64,000 nucleotides of DNA from CAYNWT01 sp964450955 (GCA_964450955.1 CAYVFI010000005.1:160206-224205), one strand, 5' to 3'. Positions 34,248 to 43,527 are shown, counted from the first letter of the stretch. The notes: generated from the letters alone by a model not told the origin. Translations and numbers: made by a program.

Positions 34248-35288
34248 CTAGATGGGTGCGACCCAGATGTTCCGGAAGCGAACCGGGTTGCCGTGGTTTT
34301 GGATGTAGATCGGACCTTTCTCGGGTCCCTCTTTTTTAGGACTCGCTGTTGTGGCATGACTGGCTTCGACGTTGTCGTGAATGACAACTCCGTTGTGCTT
34401 CACGGTCATACGAGCACTCTTGGTCTTCTTGCCCTCAGCATCGAATTCTGCTGCGTGGAATTCAACGTCGTAGGTCTGCCATGACAGTGGCGGCAGGCAC
34501 ATGTTGACTTTCGGTTTTGCGATCTTGTAGATGCCGCCGCACTCGTTGTGTTCGCCTGTAAGTCCAAACGAATCCAGAATCTGGCATTCGTATCGGCCCT
34601 GCATATAGACGCCGCTGTTGCTGCGTCCCTGACCCCTGGCATACGGCATGTACGACAGCATGAACTCCATGTGAAGCTTGAAGCTGCCAAACTTGTCTTT
34701 GCTGGTCATGCCCTGTTGCAACATGCCGTTGATCAGCTTGCCATTCTTAAACTTGTCCGCTGACTTACCGTCAAACAGGACGTTGGCTCCGGCGGGTGGT
34801 TTGAGTCCCAATGTGGGGCTTTGACGGACGATTTTTTTTAGTTCGCCCAGTGGCTCGCCCTGATCATTGTAGGCCAGAGCGATCCCGCCCTTGATGTGAG
34901 CACTGCCCATATCCCCGGTGATAACCGTGACGTCGCCTTCGGTCTTTCCGGAAACTTTGACACGTTGTTCACCGTCCCACCCGGCGCCGGGGAGGCCGCC
35001 CGGGTAAGCAACGCCTTCAAACTGTCCATCGCCCATCGCGATGACCTGCAGGCCAAGCTTCAACTGGCCATCGTGCATCATTCCGACGTACTCGCCTTGA
35101 ATCTCGAAGTCAGGGCCAGCTTCCTTTGGCGTGAGGAATGCTCGTTTGTGCTTCGGTGCCTTCTTCTTTTGCTGCGTTTTAGTCTGGGGTGCCGGTTTGC
35201 CGGGTTTCGTGTCGCCCTGTTTCTTTTCCTGTGCAATTGCCGGAACGCACAGGATGACGGCAACCAGCAGTGTTGTCAGATTTCGCAT
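34248..35288 (-). CDS. DUF1080 (3-keto-disaccharide hydrolase-like) secreted protein
   Basis: The protein is 346 residues. ATG 35288 is preferred because MRNLTTLLVAVILCVPAIAQ forms a clear signal peptide; an in-frame start 16 codons upstream is unlikely. A charged Lys/Gln-rich linker follows (residues about 22-55), then a first beta-rich domain. The DUF1080 lectin/glucanase-like domain comes last (ANVLFDGKSADKFKNG, RSNSGVYMQGRYECQILDSFG, GPIYIQNHGNPVRFRNIWV). DUF1080 members act on or bind carbohydrates, some as 3-keto-glycoside hydrolases. A strong terminator lies 28 nt downstream. Confidence 0.88.
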   Translation of the reverse strand: MRNLTTLLVAVILCVPAIAQEKKQGDTKPGKPAPQTKTQQKKKAPKHKRAFLTPKEAGPDFEIQGEYVGMMHDGQLKLGLQVIAMGDGQFEGVAYPGGLPGAGWDGEQRVKVSGKTEGDVTVITGDMGSAHIKGGIALAYNDQGEPLGELKKIVRQSPTLGLKPPAGANVLFDGKSADKFKNGKLINGMLQQGMTSKDKFGSFKLHMEFMLSYMPYARGQGRSNSGVYMQGRYECQILDSFGLTGEHNECGGIYKIAKPKVNMCLPPLSWQTYDVEFHAAEFDAEGKKTKSARMTVKHNGVVIHDNVEASHATTASPKKEGPEKGPIYIQNHGNPVRFRNIWVAPI

Positions 35289-35336
35289 GAGTGATCTCAG
35301 AGGGGTATTTGGGGAAGTGCGAAGTGAATCGCTCAA

Positions 35337-36350
35337 TCAGGACGGAAGAATGCCGCGAAGAACCATATTGTTCAGGCGGCGTCCAACGTCGGCGATTCCA
35401 TCCAGAACAGCTTCGTCGTAAGTTCGCCCGTCTGTTGTGTCGAGTCCATGCCCTGAATCCAGCTGGCGGAGAGCCTCGAGAGCGGGATCTTCGTGATGGA
35501 ACAGTTCAACAAAAACATGACGTAGCTCGCCCGTCTTTGCGGCGGCCGTCATCAAAGCTCCAATCCAACCATCGTCAGTGGACAAGCAACCGCGAGTCGT
35601 CCTGGCCGACGCGTGGAAAATGCCAAGCTCACCTGCCTTCGCGATTTCTTCGATGGCCGCAATGTTTTCCGGAATGGACATACTGGAATCACCACAGTGA
35701 GCCGCATCGGCCAGAACCTTGAAGAACTTACGTCCCAGTTCTTTATTCATTGCTGCAACAACTTCGCCGGCCTTGCGCACGTCGGTAAAGGTTTGGAACT
35801 CACCGCTGCGAAGGAACTCGATGTGCCATGCTTCTATGCATGAACCTTCGACTTCAGCTTCGTTGACCGCTCGGGTGTGTACTTTGACGTTTTGTTGGAC
35901 AGCCGCGTCATAGTCGGCGCCTGTTTTGGGGGTTCCCTGCATCCATTCTTCGATGGACGTTGATGAGACGTGAGCGATACCGAACTGCTTTGCGGCGTTC
36001 AGCCCCGTGACCAGCATCTCGACAACCTTGTCTTCATCTGCCGGGTTCATCGGGTCGGCTCCACCCACCATCATGATGAAGTGAGTTTCCAGCCCCAGAC
36101 CTTTGAAGCCCTCCACCATCTCGCCAACGTCAGCCTGATCGACCCCGGCGAAGTAGGGAACCTGAACACAGGTAATCGGAACCCGCGTTGCCGCGCATAG
36201 GTCGCTCATATTGGCGACCGTCAGCAGCCGCCCGTCCTCGGCTCTGGGCATCTTGCCGTTGTCGTCAGGGGCCAGTCCGCCGACAAACTTCAGGTGGGTA
36301 GGGACAACGCCAACGGATACGTTGGCCTTAAGCTGGATCGCGGCGACCAT
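35337..36350 (-). CDS. Xylose-isomerase-like TIM-barrel protein of unknown substrate
   Basis: The protein is 337 residues from ATG 36350; a GTG 8 codons upstream lacks a ribosome site. Barrel strands are recognisable (ITCVQVPYF, HFIMMVGGADPMNP, GIAHVSSTSIEEW, CIEAWHIEFLRSG, FFKVLADAAHCGDSSMS, LGIFHASARTTRG). Conserved Glu, His and Asp residues at strand ends could bind a metal as in sugar isomerases/epimerases. The protein lacks an export signal. I infer the fold, not the reaction. It lies upstream of the DUF1080 gene on the same strand (48 nt), so both may serve sugar catabolism. Confidence 0.65.
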   Translation of the reverse strand: MVAAIQLKANVSVGVVPTHLKFVGGLAPDDNGKMPRAEDGRLLTVANMSDLCAATRVPITCVQVPYFAGVDQADVGEMVEGFKGLGLETHFIMMVGGADPMNPADEDKVVEMLVTGLNAAKQFGIAHVSSTSIEEWMQGTPKTGADYDAAVQQNVKVHTRAVNEAEVEGSCIEAWHIEFLRSGEFQTFTDVRKAGEVVAAMNKELGRKFFKVLADAAHCGDSSMSIPENIAAIEEIAKAGELGIFHASARTTRGCLSTDDGWIGALMTAAAKTGELRHVFVELFHHEDPALEALRQLDSGHGLDTTDGRTYDEAVLDGIADVGRRLNNMVLRGILPS

Positions 36351-36842
36351 AGGACTTCGCTTTTGAGTGAACACAAAGGACTGCCATCGCGCTGCTGCGC
36401 GATTTGTCAGTTTGCCATACCTGCATCAACCGCACAACGATCTGGCTCACTCACGCGGGAATCACTTCAGTTGCCAGAAGTAAGATTCGTGTGAACAGGT
36501 CGAACAGGTCCGCCAAAATTGCCCCTTTATCTACCCGAAATTTGCGTCGAGACTCAGGTTGGGCCCATCGTTTTGCGTTCCGGAAAAAGCGGAAATGGCG
36601 TACGGAATCGAATTCGTGGACCGCTTCGAGCCTGGTTCATGCCGTTTGGGCTGCAGGATCGCACGGGTTATTGCGATCACGCAGATTTAGGCGTTCTCGG
36701 GCCTTTTGATTCTGCTTGACCGCCCCAAAAATGCTGTCGTATCATCACAAAAGGCGCGGTAAACTACTAACTGCCATGGAGTTCAGGCGAATTTGCGATC
36801 CGGCGTAGTTCGGGCCAACCCCTTCAAGTAAAGCGACCAGCC
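36351..36842. promoter_or_regulatory. Divergent intergenic region
   Basis: The 492-bp gap between a minus and a plus gene has no convincing ORF. It holds two perfect hairpins, ATCGCGC-TGCT-GCGCGAT (36386-36403) and GATCGCA-N8-TGCGATC (36657-36678), and the promoter candidate listed next. Confidence 0.5.
36716..36745 (+). promoter_or_regulatory. Sigma-70-like promoter for the 36843 gene
   Basis: TTGACC (36716-36721) and TATCAT (36740-36745) are separated by 18 nt, with a predicted transcript start near 36752, about 90 nt before the ATG. Confidence 0.45.
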
Positions 36843-37742
36843 ATGCCTCGTCAGGCGATTGCCTATCTTATCGTGATCATTGCCGCCGGTGTTGGCGCGT
36901 TGTTGTTGGCTGCGAACCTGCTGAGGGTTCAAAAGTCGTGGAGCGATTCGCTTGCCCAGGTTAAGGAAAAGAACCAGACCCAGGCTGTCTCTCTGGTCGC
37001 CCAAAAACGCGCTGCCGATGAACTGCAGGCCGCGTTGGCTCAGGCCAATCTTGGTTGGGACCGGATGTGGAATCAGGTCGGGACTGTACCCAACGCTCAA
37101 AGCGGTAACCTGCAGGTAAAGCTTGGTTCTGATGCGGGAATTTCGGCCACCGGTGAAGCACCACTGATATTGCACGGATTCATGCCAGACGACGCGGGAG
37201 GCTTCATTTATGTTGGGCCGTTTCTGGCGAGGCAGGAAAACATAAGAAATGCCGATTCGACTCTGGTTCCCGGATGGGACTTGCTGCTTGGTGAGAGCGC
37301 AAGTGAAGCTGCTTCATGGCGGCAGGGTCAGTGGCGGTTCAGGACGCAGATTCCGTCTGAACACAAGGTGCGATTCGAATCTCTTGTGGCTCGCTTCAAA
37401 ACCAACTTCCAAACGCTTGGCCAAAAGCGAAACAGTATCAAGAAGCAAGACGTCCTGTTCAAGACGGCTGAAGAGCAGCTTGAGCAACGCAACAGCGAAT
37501 TGATTGGCCGAGACGATCCAGATGCCAGGGAGGATCCGCTTCGGCCTGAACTGACAAAGGGTCTGGTTGAAGCCATTGAGGGCGAAGAAGAAGGCCGGAA
37601 CCTGATTCAGACCGAAATCGATGCGCTAAGGCGAGCGATTCTGAACGAGAAGGCAGAAAACGAAGCTCTGGAGGCCAAGGTTCGCAACAGCCAATCCGGC
37701 TCGCTGGATACGAAGCCGGCTCGCATTGGTTCCCGGAAATAG
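36843..37742 (+). CDS. Membrane-anchored coiled-coil protein of unknown function
   Basis: The 299-residue protein has an N-terminal span (residues 5-27, IAYLIVIIAAGVGALLLAANLL) and a short coiled coil (about 30-70). A compact beta-rich domain (about 85-175, NLQVKLGSD, LHGFMPDDAGGFIYVGPFL) comes next, followed by a longer charged coiled coil (about 185-285). No catalytic motif is seen. It is followed by the rhomboid gene on the same strand (115 nt). It resembles planctomycete conserved hypotheticals of the envelope. Confidence 0.75.
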   Translation: MPRQAIAYLIVIIAAGVGALLLAANLLRVQKSWSDSLAQVKEKNQTQAVSLVAQKRAADELQAALAQANLGWDRMWNQVGTVPNAQSGNLQVKLGSDAGISATGEAPLILHGFMPDDAGGFIYVGPFLARQENIRNADSTLVPGWDLLLGESASEAASWRQGQWRFRTQIPSEHKVRFESLVARFKTNFQTLGQKRNSIKKQDVLFKTAEEQLEQRNSELIGRDDPDAREDPLRPELTKGLVEAIEGEEEGRNLIQTEIDALRRAILNEKAENEALEAKVRNSQSGSLDTKPARIGSRK

Positions 37743-37857
37743 CCTGGGATTCAGCCTGTTTTTGGGATTGTTGAAATCCGGTACCCAACCGAGAATCCCT
37801 GAAGGTCGACCGCGGCGCATTCTTGTCGGCGGTCCCTCCAACAACGGATTGACGCAC

Positions 37858-38793
37858 ATGGGGCTTCACAACCGAGATTACGCGCGAGGCTCTTCATCCT
37901 ACGGTGGTGGTAACTTCGTTGCCCCTGGTGGGGGAGTTCTGAAGAAGATCATTATCGCGACAGTGGCGATCTTCGTTCTTCAGTTGATCACCAAAGGCAC
38001 CGTGACGACTGCCCTGGCCGTTGATTTCAGCAAGATTACCACGCAGGGTCAGGTGTGGAGATTGCTGACGTACGCGTTTTGTCACAGCACTCGCGACCCG
38101 CTGCACATCATTTTCAATCTGTATCTGTTGTGGATGCTTGGTCGAGAGGTTGAAGGGCTCTACGGTTCGAAAGAATTTGTTTGGTTCTACGGCGTGTCTG
38201 CTGTATTTGCCGCGATCTGTTACCTGATTATCGGGTTCATTTTGATGGCCGTGTCCGGCAGAGGAATGGGACTCATGCTGGGTGCGTCAGGAGCAGTGAC
38301 TGCGGTCACGATGCTGTACGCCCTGCATTATCCGCGTCGGAAGATCTATATTTACGGCATCATTGGCGTCGAAATGCGATGGCTGATGGCGTTTGTGCTT
38401 TTCATGGATGTCTATCCGCTGGCCAGTGAATTGCTTGGTTTCCGGGCAGCGGCGGCTGACAACGTGGCTCACTCAGCACACCTTGGCGGCGCGTTCTTTG
38501 GTTGGATCTATTTTGCCCGCCAATTGCGACTCTCATCGCTGGTCAACGGCGTTGGCCTGGGCGCCATCCGTAAGAAAAAGACCGAAGCCAAAGCTCGACG
38601 GTCCAATCTTAGGATCTTCTCACCGCCAAGCGGTCCCCAGGCTTCCAATTCGCCTCGTGGAGGCGAAAAGGCCATCTCAGGCGAACAAGTAGACGCGATA
38701 CTGGCCAAGATTAGCGAGCAGGGCGAAGAGAGCCTGACAGACCGCGAACGCGAAGTGCTGAAAGAGGCGAGTCGGCAATATCGCAGCAAGTGA
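37858..38793 (+). CDS. Rhomboid-family intramembrane serine protease
   Basis: The protein is 311 residues from ATG 37858; upstream in-frame starts would add about 44 poorly fitting residues. Six or more membrane segments are present. The catalytic dyad is S144 in GASG and H205 in NVAHSAHLGG. HIIFNLYLLWMLG supplies the oxyanion-side motif. The C-terminus (about residues 270-311, QVDAILAKISEQGEESLTDRE, quoted in short form) resembles the small DUF6576-type tail seen on bacterial rhomboids. It would cleave single-span substrates in the inner membrane. Confidence 0.9.
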   Translation: MGLHNRDYARGSSSYGGGNFVAPGGGVLKKIIIATVAIFVLQLITKGTVTTALAVDFSKITTQGQVWRLLTYAFCHSTRDPLHIIFNLYLLWMLGREVEGLYGSKEFVWFYGVSAVFAAICYLIIGFILMAVSGRGMGLMLGASGAVTAVTMLYALHYPRRKIYIYGIIGVEMRWLMAFVLFMDVYPLASELLGFRAAAADNVAHSAHLGGAFFGWIYFARQLRLSSLVNGVGLGAIRKKKTEAKARRSNLRIFSPPSGPQASNSPRGGEKAISGEQVDAILAKISEQGEESLTDREREVLKEASRQYRSK

Positions 38794-38822
38794 TCGCGTC
38801 CGATCCGGCTGCCTTGTGTTGC

Positions 38823-39017
38823 TTACGCGAACGAACCCGCGAGTTCGAGTCTTGCCTCGGCCGAAGAGACTCTCAAAGTTTCGATTCGGTTGGAGGCTGG
38901 GTCCTGATCGGACTCGATTGAGACAATGACTTCATCATCGTGGACTTCCAGAACAGTCACTCGCAGGTGACTTCCAATTACGATCGTTTCGTTCTTTTGT
39001 CGTTCGATGAGTTTCAA
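38823..39017 (-). CDS. CsrA-like RNA-binding regulator
   Basis: This 64-residue protein starts at TTG with GAGG 8 nt upstream. It aligns over its first 50 residues with CsrA: KLIERQKNETIVIG against LILTRKVGESIMIG, then RVTVLEVHDDEVIVSIES. The RNA-contact Arg near residue 6 and the Arg in ASNRIETLR (equivalent to R44) are kept, while the usual Thr5 and Gly neighbours differ. CsrA dimers block translation by binding GGA stem-loops. The C-terminal 14 residues are unrelated to E. coli CsrA. It is convergent with the rhomboid gene. Confidence 0.75.
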   Translation of the reverse strand: MKLIERQKNETIVIGSHLRVTVLEVHDDEVIVSIESDQDPASNRIETLRVSSAEARLELAGSFA

Positions 39018-39456
39018 TTTACCAGCCTCGGGCCCGGTGGTGGAACATGCATGGCCAGGGTCGACTTCAATCCTGACGGGCGATCATTCTGCGCGCGGTT
39101 GGGTATCGGAACAAGTCGGTTGGACTCCTTTTTCTAAAGTCACCCAATTGGATTTGAACGACTTGACATGTCGCGAAAATCACAGTTAGACAAGTTACGT
39201 TGGCCTATAGCGGTTCGCCTGTTTGCGTCGGACTCATTCCTTCAGGATTCACAGCTAGTCAAGCGTGTTTCGTGGTAGCGATTCGCATTCCTGCCAATCG
39301 CAAATTCGCAGTCGCATTGCCATTGAATATGTGTGTCAGATTGGCTTCTGCTTGTTTCGCCACTTGCAGCCGTCGTGCGTCGTTTGAACGACTGAGTACG
39401 ATGTTTGAACCGTCACGCAGAGGGGCTGAACCGTCACGTGCCCGACAACGGTCGCT
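39018..39456. other. Intergenic region between the csrA-like and DUF1553 genes
   Basis: The 439-bp stretch has no gene I would defend. It probably holds the csrA-like promoter. Near its end are two 12-bp direct repeats described separately. An isolated TTGACA at 39161 has no plausible downstream plus-strand gene. Confidence 0.45.
39406..39438. repeat. Pair of 12-bp direct repeats TGAACCGTCACG, 21-bp period
   Basis: Identical copies at 39406-39417 and 39427-39438 start exactly 21 bp apart, two helical turns, immediately 3' of the DUF1553 gene. They may be tandem protein-binding sites or chance. Confidence 0.45.
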
Positions 39457-42036
39457 TTAATCGACAAACACAAATTCGTTTGCCAGCATCAACACCTGCG
39501 CGAACTGCGACCACACATCCAGTGGCCTGGACTGCGTTCCGGAGAATTGTTTTACAGAGTCATACCGGTCTATCGTGCCGCCCGTCTTGAGCCGTATTTT
39601 CGCGGACCACTCAAACGAATCGTGGAAGATCGTCTCACCGGATTCGCAGACAAAGTCAATCACATCACCGGCTTGAACTTCCACGCGCGGCAGCACAATC
39701 GGTGTCGCCCGATGAGCCACCTTCCACTCAGCCACCTGACCCAAACGGCTGGACACAATACGTCCAACAATTCCATCGCCTTCTTTGGGCTTGTGATACA
39801 AGACACCGCGGATGGACAAGCTACCGCCGCTGGGAGCCACCCACCTGCGAATCGCCGCGAAGCCCTTCTTGCCAGGATGTCCGCCCTTACTGTTTAGCAG
39901 CGACCAGCCAAGTTTTTCATCCGGCAGCTTGGGGCCACCACGCCATGTTTGGTCGCTGAAGTTTGGGTAACGGGTAAACGAAACGTGACCAGTTTTCGCG
40001 TCGAAGCTGCCGTAGCCGTAATGCCAACCGGGTAGAACGCGTTCGACGCTGGCTGGTTGAGCCACAGAGTCCAGAAACTCAAGACTTCCGTTCACCTCAT
40101 ACTCGCTCGGTTCGCGCGCATAAACCAGTTTAAATAGCTCAAGGATTCGCTGTTCAGAATCACCAATCGACTCCGTCCGCCTGGCCAGCGCTGTTGCTTG
40201 TTCGTGGACGAACGGGCTATTCAATTGGAACAGTCCCTGTTGTGGAACCGTTGTCGCATGCCGCTGTGGAGCGTGAGTATCCGGGCTTGCCAAATCAAAC
40301 GACCGAAACAAACCGGGCAGGTTTTGACGGTCGATGAACGCGTAGACCGACCGGCGCTTTGGGAACGGAGCCTTCGTGATATCCACAGATTCGCCGCCGA
40401 TAGTCAGGTCCAGTTCGCCGGACACAGCGATGAGCGCGTCTCGATGAGCTTCAAAATCCAACCGCTTGCGATTCATTCGAGCCAACAGTCTGTTCTCTGG
40501 ATCCACCGCTGTCGGTTTCGCATCAGACCGCTGCTGATAAACGGCGGACAACACAATCTCGCGAAGAAGCTTTTTCATCGACCAGCCATTATCGATTAAC
40601 GAACCGGCCAGGTAATCCAGCAGTTCAGGATGCGACGGCGGGCCAGTCCGAACACCAAAGTCGCTGGGGGTATCTACCAGAAAGCTACCAAACAGATAGC
40701 CCCAAACCCGGTTCACAAACACCCGCGCGGTTAAAGGATTCTCACCACTCGCAATCGCGCGGGCCAGTTCAAGTCGTCCGCTGCCATCGGTAAACGGTTT
40801 TCGGTCTGCAGTCAGTGCCATTAGGAATTGTCGAGGAACTCGCTTACCGCGGTTTCCAGCCTGGCCTCGTTTGAAAATAGATGGCGTGATGGGCTTTGGC
40901 AGGTCAACCAACCGCACCGTTGTCTTCTTCCGGTCCGGTTCTTTCGTCGAAGCGAACACGCCGTACAGTGAGTAGTAATCGGCTGTGGGAATTGGATCGA
41001 ACTTATGGTCGTGACAGCGGGCACACGTGACGGTGAATCCCAGCATGCCGCGGGTGACCACATCAATGCGGTCGTCGATAATGTCGTGCTTGTTATTCAG
41101 GAACCGGCGGCCCAGCGTCAGGTAACCGGTTGCGGCAAGTTCGACGTCGGTTCCTTTGGCCACAACCTTGTCGGCCGCGATTTGATGGACCAGAAATTCG
41201 TCAATTGGCATGTCGTCGTTAAACGCATTGATAAGCCATTCGCGGTATTTCCACGCGTCGCCAAGGTCTCGCTTCTCCTGAAACAGGTACCCCGTAGTGT
41301 CCGAATACCGTGCCACGTCCATCCAGTGCCGGGCCCACCGTTCGCCAAAATGTTCGGAAGCCAGCAGGCGGTCCACCGTCGCTTCGAACTTGGTTTCGCC
41401 AGTCGCGAGCTTCTGCACATCGTCCAGCGTCGGCGGTAAACCGATTAGGTCAGCAAACACGCGCCGCACCAGTGTTCGTGGTTCGGCCTGCGCCTGAGGC
41501 GTTAACGCTGCTGCCTGAAGTTTTCGCATGACGAACCGATCAACATTGGTCGTCGACCATTCATCACCTTCGATTGTTGGTGGAGTTGGTCGGGCGATCG
41601 GTTGGAACGCCCAGTGGTTCTTCCACGCATCCGGGTCCACGTTTGCCACAGAATCCGAATCCTTTGGCCACGCGGCACCGGACTTAACCCACGCTTCCAG
41701 CAACTGAATTTGCTTATCGTTCAGCTTCCCCTTCGGCGGCATCTGCACATCGTCGTCGCTGTAATGAACAACGTTGACCAGCCGGCTGGCTTGCGGATTG
41801 CCAGGCACGATAGCCGTTCCGAAATCAAGTTCTGCAAAAGCAGACGCTCGCGCGTCCAGGCGCAGCCCGGACTCCTGCTTCTTTGGTCCGTGACAACTAA
41901 CGCATTGATTCACCAACAGTGGCCGAATGTGGCGCTCAAAGTGATCAAGTTCCGCCTGCGACGGTTCGTCCGCGCTGACCAAACCGGCGGCGCTACAGCA
42001 GCCAAAAAATAAAATTAGCCTGGTAATGCGGATCAT
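39457..42036 (-). CDS. DUF1549/DUF1553 protein with planctomycete cytochrome c domain (PSD1 type)
   Basis: The protein is 859 residues from ATG 42036; an upstream in-frame start would add 66 unrelated residues. A signal peptide (1-22) precedes a cytochrome c-like haem motif CVSCHG (C45, C48, H49) with QMPPKGKL as the probable axial-ligand region. DUF1549 follows (DVARYSDTTGYLFQEKR, TCARCHDHKFDPI) and then DUF1553 (ARVFVNRVWGYLFG, HPELLDYLAGSLID, FQLNSPFVHEQA). A C-terminal beta domain of about 200 residues is present. These proteins are abundant in planctomycetes and probably act in periplasmic electron transfer or polymer use. The usual adjacent DUF1501 gene is absent; a lipoprotein gene lies upstream. 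Confidence 0.93.
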   Translation of the reverse strand: MIRITRLILFFGCCSAAGLVSADEPSQAELDHFERHIRPLLVNQCVSCHGPKKQESGLRLDARASAFAELDFGTAIVPGNPQASRLVNVVHYSDDDVQMPPKGKLNDKQIQLLEAWVKSGAAWPKDSDSVANVDPDAWKNHWAFQPIARPTPPTIEGDEWSTTNVDRFVMRKLQAAALTPQAQAEPRTLVRRVFADLIGLPPTLDDVQKLATGETKFEATVDRLLASEHFGERWARHWMDVARYSDTTGYLFQEKRDLGDAWKYREWLINAFNDDMPIDEFLVHQIAADKVVAKGTDVELAATGYLTLGRRFLNNKHDIIDDRIDVVTRGMLGFTVTCARCHDHKFDPIPTADYYSLYGVFASTKEPDRKKTTVRLVDLPKPITPSIFKRGQAGNRGKRVPRQFLMALTADRKPFTDGSGRLELARAIASGENPLTARVFVNRVWGYLFGSFLVDTPSDFGVRTGPPSHPELLDYLAGSLIDNGWSMKKLLREIVLSAVYQQRSDAKPTAVDPENRLLARMNRKRLDFEAHRDALIAVSGELDLTIGGESVDITKAPFPKRRSVYAFIDRQNLPGLFRSFDLASPDTHAPQRHATTVPQQGLFQLNSPFVHEQATALARRTESIGDSEQRILELFKLVYAREPSEYEVNGSLEFLDSVAQPASVERVLPGWHYGYGSFDAKTGHVSFTRYPNFSDQTWRGGPKLPDEKLGWSLLNSKGGHPGKKGFAAIRRWVAPSGGSLSIRGVLYHKPKEGDGIVGRIVSSRLGQVAEWKVAHRATPIVLPRVEVQAGDVIDFVCESGETIFHDSFEWSAKIRLKTGGTIDRYDSVKQFSGTQSRPLDVWSQFAQVLMLANEFVFVD

Positions 42037-42106
42037 GTGTGCCGTCGTGAAGGCGATGGACGCGGGAGGGATGCGTCGGGAGGGAAAACAGCAGTCAGCC
42101 GCAATT

Positions 42107-42571
42107 TTACTGCGCTTTCTGCTTCTCGACGACAACGAGTTTGTGGTTTTCTTCGTCGTACTGATATTCAAGTTGGCCCGGCAGTACTGGCAGTTTAATG
42201 TTGTTGGGCTTGATGATTCGCGACATGAACTCATCGTAATCGTTCGGGTAGCGGCCGTTTTCTGCCTGGAACATTTGAACCGCTCTATCGATGCCTATCT
42301 TCGAAAGCCGTTCCGAAGTCGGCCCATACATCTCAAGAGCTCCCGTCAGCGGGTTCGAATACGTCCCTTTCGAATTGCTCACCTGCCGCCCGGCAGTCGG
42401 ATCGAACTTACCAATCTTGTCAGTCATCCTGGGGTTGGACAGCGAGATCTTCTCACCTTCCTTCGCCTCACCGTCGGCATCGGCCTGCGCCTGACCGTCG
42501 TCCAGCACGATCGGCTCATCAGCACAGCCAGCCAACAGGCACACACCAGCAACTAATGTCAGGTAACGCAT
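42107..42571 (-). CDS. Lipoprotein of unknown function
   Basis: The protein is 154 residues from ATG 42571, with GGGAG upstream. The signal peptide ends in lipobox LLAGC (Cys16). The mature part has an acidic linker and then RAVQMFQAENGRYPNDYDEFM, a pattern like the helix and loop of pseudopilin-like domains (FxxxNGRYP). It lies 70 nt upstream of the DUF1553 gene on the same strand. The role is unknown. Confidence 0.75.
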   Translation of the reverse strand: MRYLTLVAGVCLLAGCADEPIVLDDGQAQADADGEAKEGEKISLSNPRMTDKIGKFDPTAGRQVSNSKGTYSNPLTGALEMYGPTSERLSKIGIDRAVQMFQAENGRYPNDYDEFMSRIIKPNNIKLPVLPGQLEYQYDEENHKLVVVEKQKAQ

Positions 42572-42706
42572 AACAATCTCCCAAATGTTTCGAACCCACA
42601 CTGTAGCGAGTTTGATGCAGGCTCCCTAATGCAGACGTTCGAGGTTCCCAGTTTGACGTGAGGCCATCGAAGTCTGGATGGGATCATTGGACGCAGCTAT
42701 TCTGGG

Positions 42707-42994
42707 TTGGCGGTCACAAGGCGTATATCACACAGATTCACCGCCAGAGAGATTCACCGGCACTACAAGCAACTGCTGGATGATCTGCGAACACAGCGTG
42801 CTGACGCGGACAGTGACGTCGAACGGGCTCGATTGGAGACGGAGATGAATCGAGTCCAAACCGAATCCAGGTCAAAACTCGATTCAATCAACGACGCGGT
42901 CTTTTGGGACAGGCTTTCGTTTGCAGACGCAGTTCAGGCCCAGGCACTCAGACGAACACACAAATGCAAATTCAATTTGGCCCCTGCCTCTTAG
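42707..42994 (+). CDS. Small basic helical protein, tentative
   Basis: A 95-residue frame from TTG encodes a charged, probably coiled-coil sequence (REIHRHYKQLLDDL, VERARLETEMNRVQTE) that looks protein-like. No ATG start or clear ribosome site is present, and it overlaps the macrodomain gene by 31 bp. It may be a real small gene or chance. Confidence 0.35.
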   Translation: MAVTRRISHRFTAREIHRHYKQLLDDLRTQRADADSDVERARLETEMNRVQTESRSKLDSINDAVFWDRLSFADAVQAQALRRTHKCKFNLAPAS

Positions 42995-43527
42995 AACTCA
43001 CGCGTGGCGATATCACGGCTCAGGAAACTGACGCCATCGTCAACGCCGCCAATGCCGCGTTGGCGGGCGGTGGGGGAGTCGACGGAGCCATCCACGATGC
43101 AGCCGGCCCTTCCGTCATGGAAGAAACTGAAAAGCTGTATCCCGACGGGTGCCCGACGGGTAGTGCTGTTGCGACATCGGCGGGGCGGTTGGGCTGCAAA
43201 CACTTATTCCACGCTGTCGGGCCGGTGTGGTCTGGCGGACGAAGTGATGAGCGAACCAAGCTGGCTTCGGCCTACACCGAGTGCCTGCAGTTGGCTCGAA
43301 AACATGGATGCAGCAGCATCGCGTTCCCGGCAATCAGCACAGGCGCGTATTCGTATCCGGTCGATATGGCGGCCGCCCACTCATTGGAAGCGGTTCGAGA
43401 TTTCTTGATCGAACACAAAGCTCCTGAACATGTCAGGTTCGTGCTTTACAGCGGTGGAATTTACGGAGCGTTTGCGTACGCATTGGACCAGCTTATCGCC
43501 GCCAGCGATCGGAAACCGGGCGAATGA
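42964..43527 (+). CDS. Macrodomain protein (ADP-ribose / O-acetyl-ADP-ribose hydrolase type)
   Basis: The protein is 187 residues from ATG 42964. It has the MacroD-like motifs: LTRGDITAQETDAIVNAANAAL with GGGGVDGAIHDAAG, then GSAVATSAGRLGCKHLFHAVGPVW and IAFPAISTGAYSYP. It should bind ADP-ribose and may remove O-acetyl or mono-ADP-ribosyl groups from Asp/Glu in the cytoplasm. An ATG 21 codons upstream is a less likely start. No linked ADP-ribosyltransferase or sirtuin is visible. Confidence 0.93.
   Translation: MQIQFGPCLLELTRGDITAQETDAIVNAANAALAGGGGVDGAIHDAAGPSVMEETEKLYPDGCPTGSAVATSAGRLGCKHLFHAVGPVWSGGRSDERTKLASAYTECLQLARKHGCSSIAFPAISTGAYSYPVDMAAAHSLEAVRDFLIEHKAPEHVRFVLYSGGIYGAFAYALDQLIAASDRKPGE

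Noticed and set aside
36404..36719. Two overlapping plus-strand frames (101 and 66 residues) in the divergent gap
   Set aside because: Arg/Ser-rich, unrelated to any family, no ribosome site; they lie upstream of a good promoter for the next gene.
39200..39460. Plus-strand frame of 86 residues between the csrA-like and DUF1553 genes
   Set aside because: No ribosome site, no family resemblance, Cys/Arg/Ser-rich translation, and it overlaps the end of the DUF1553 gene.
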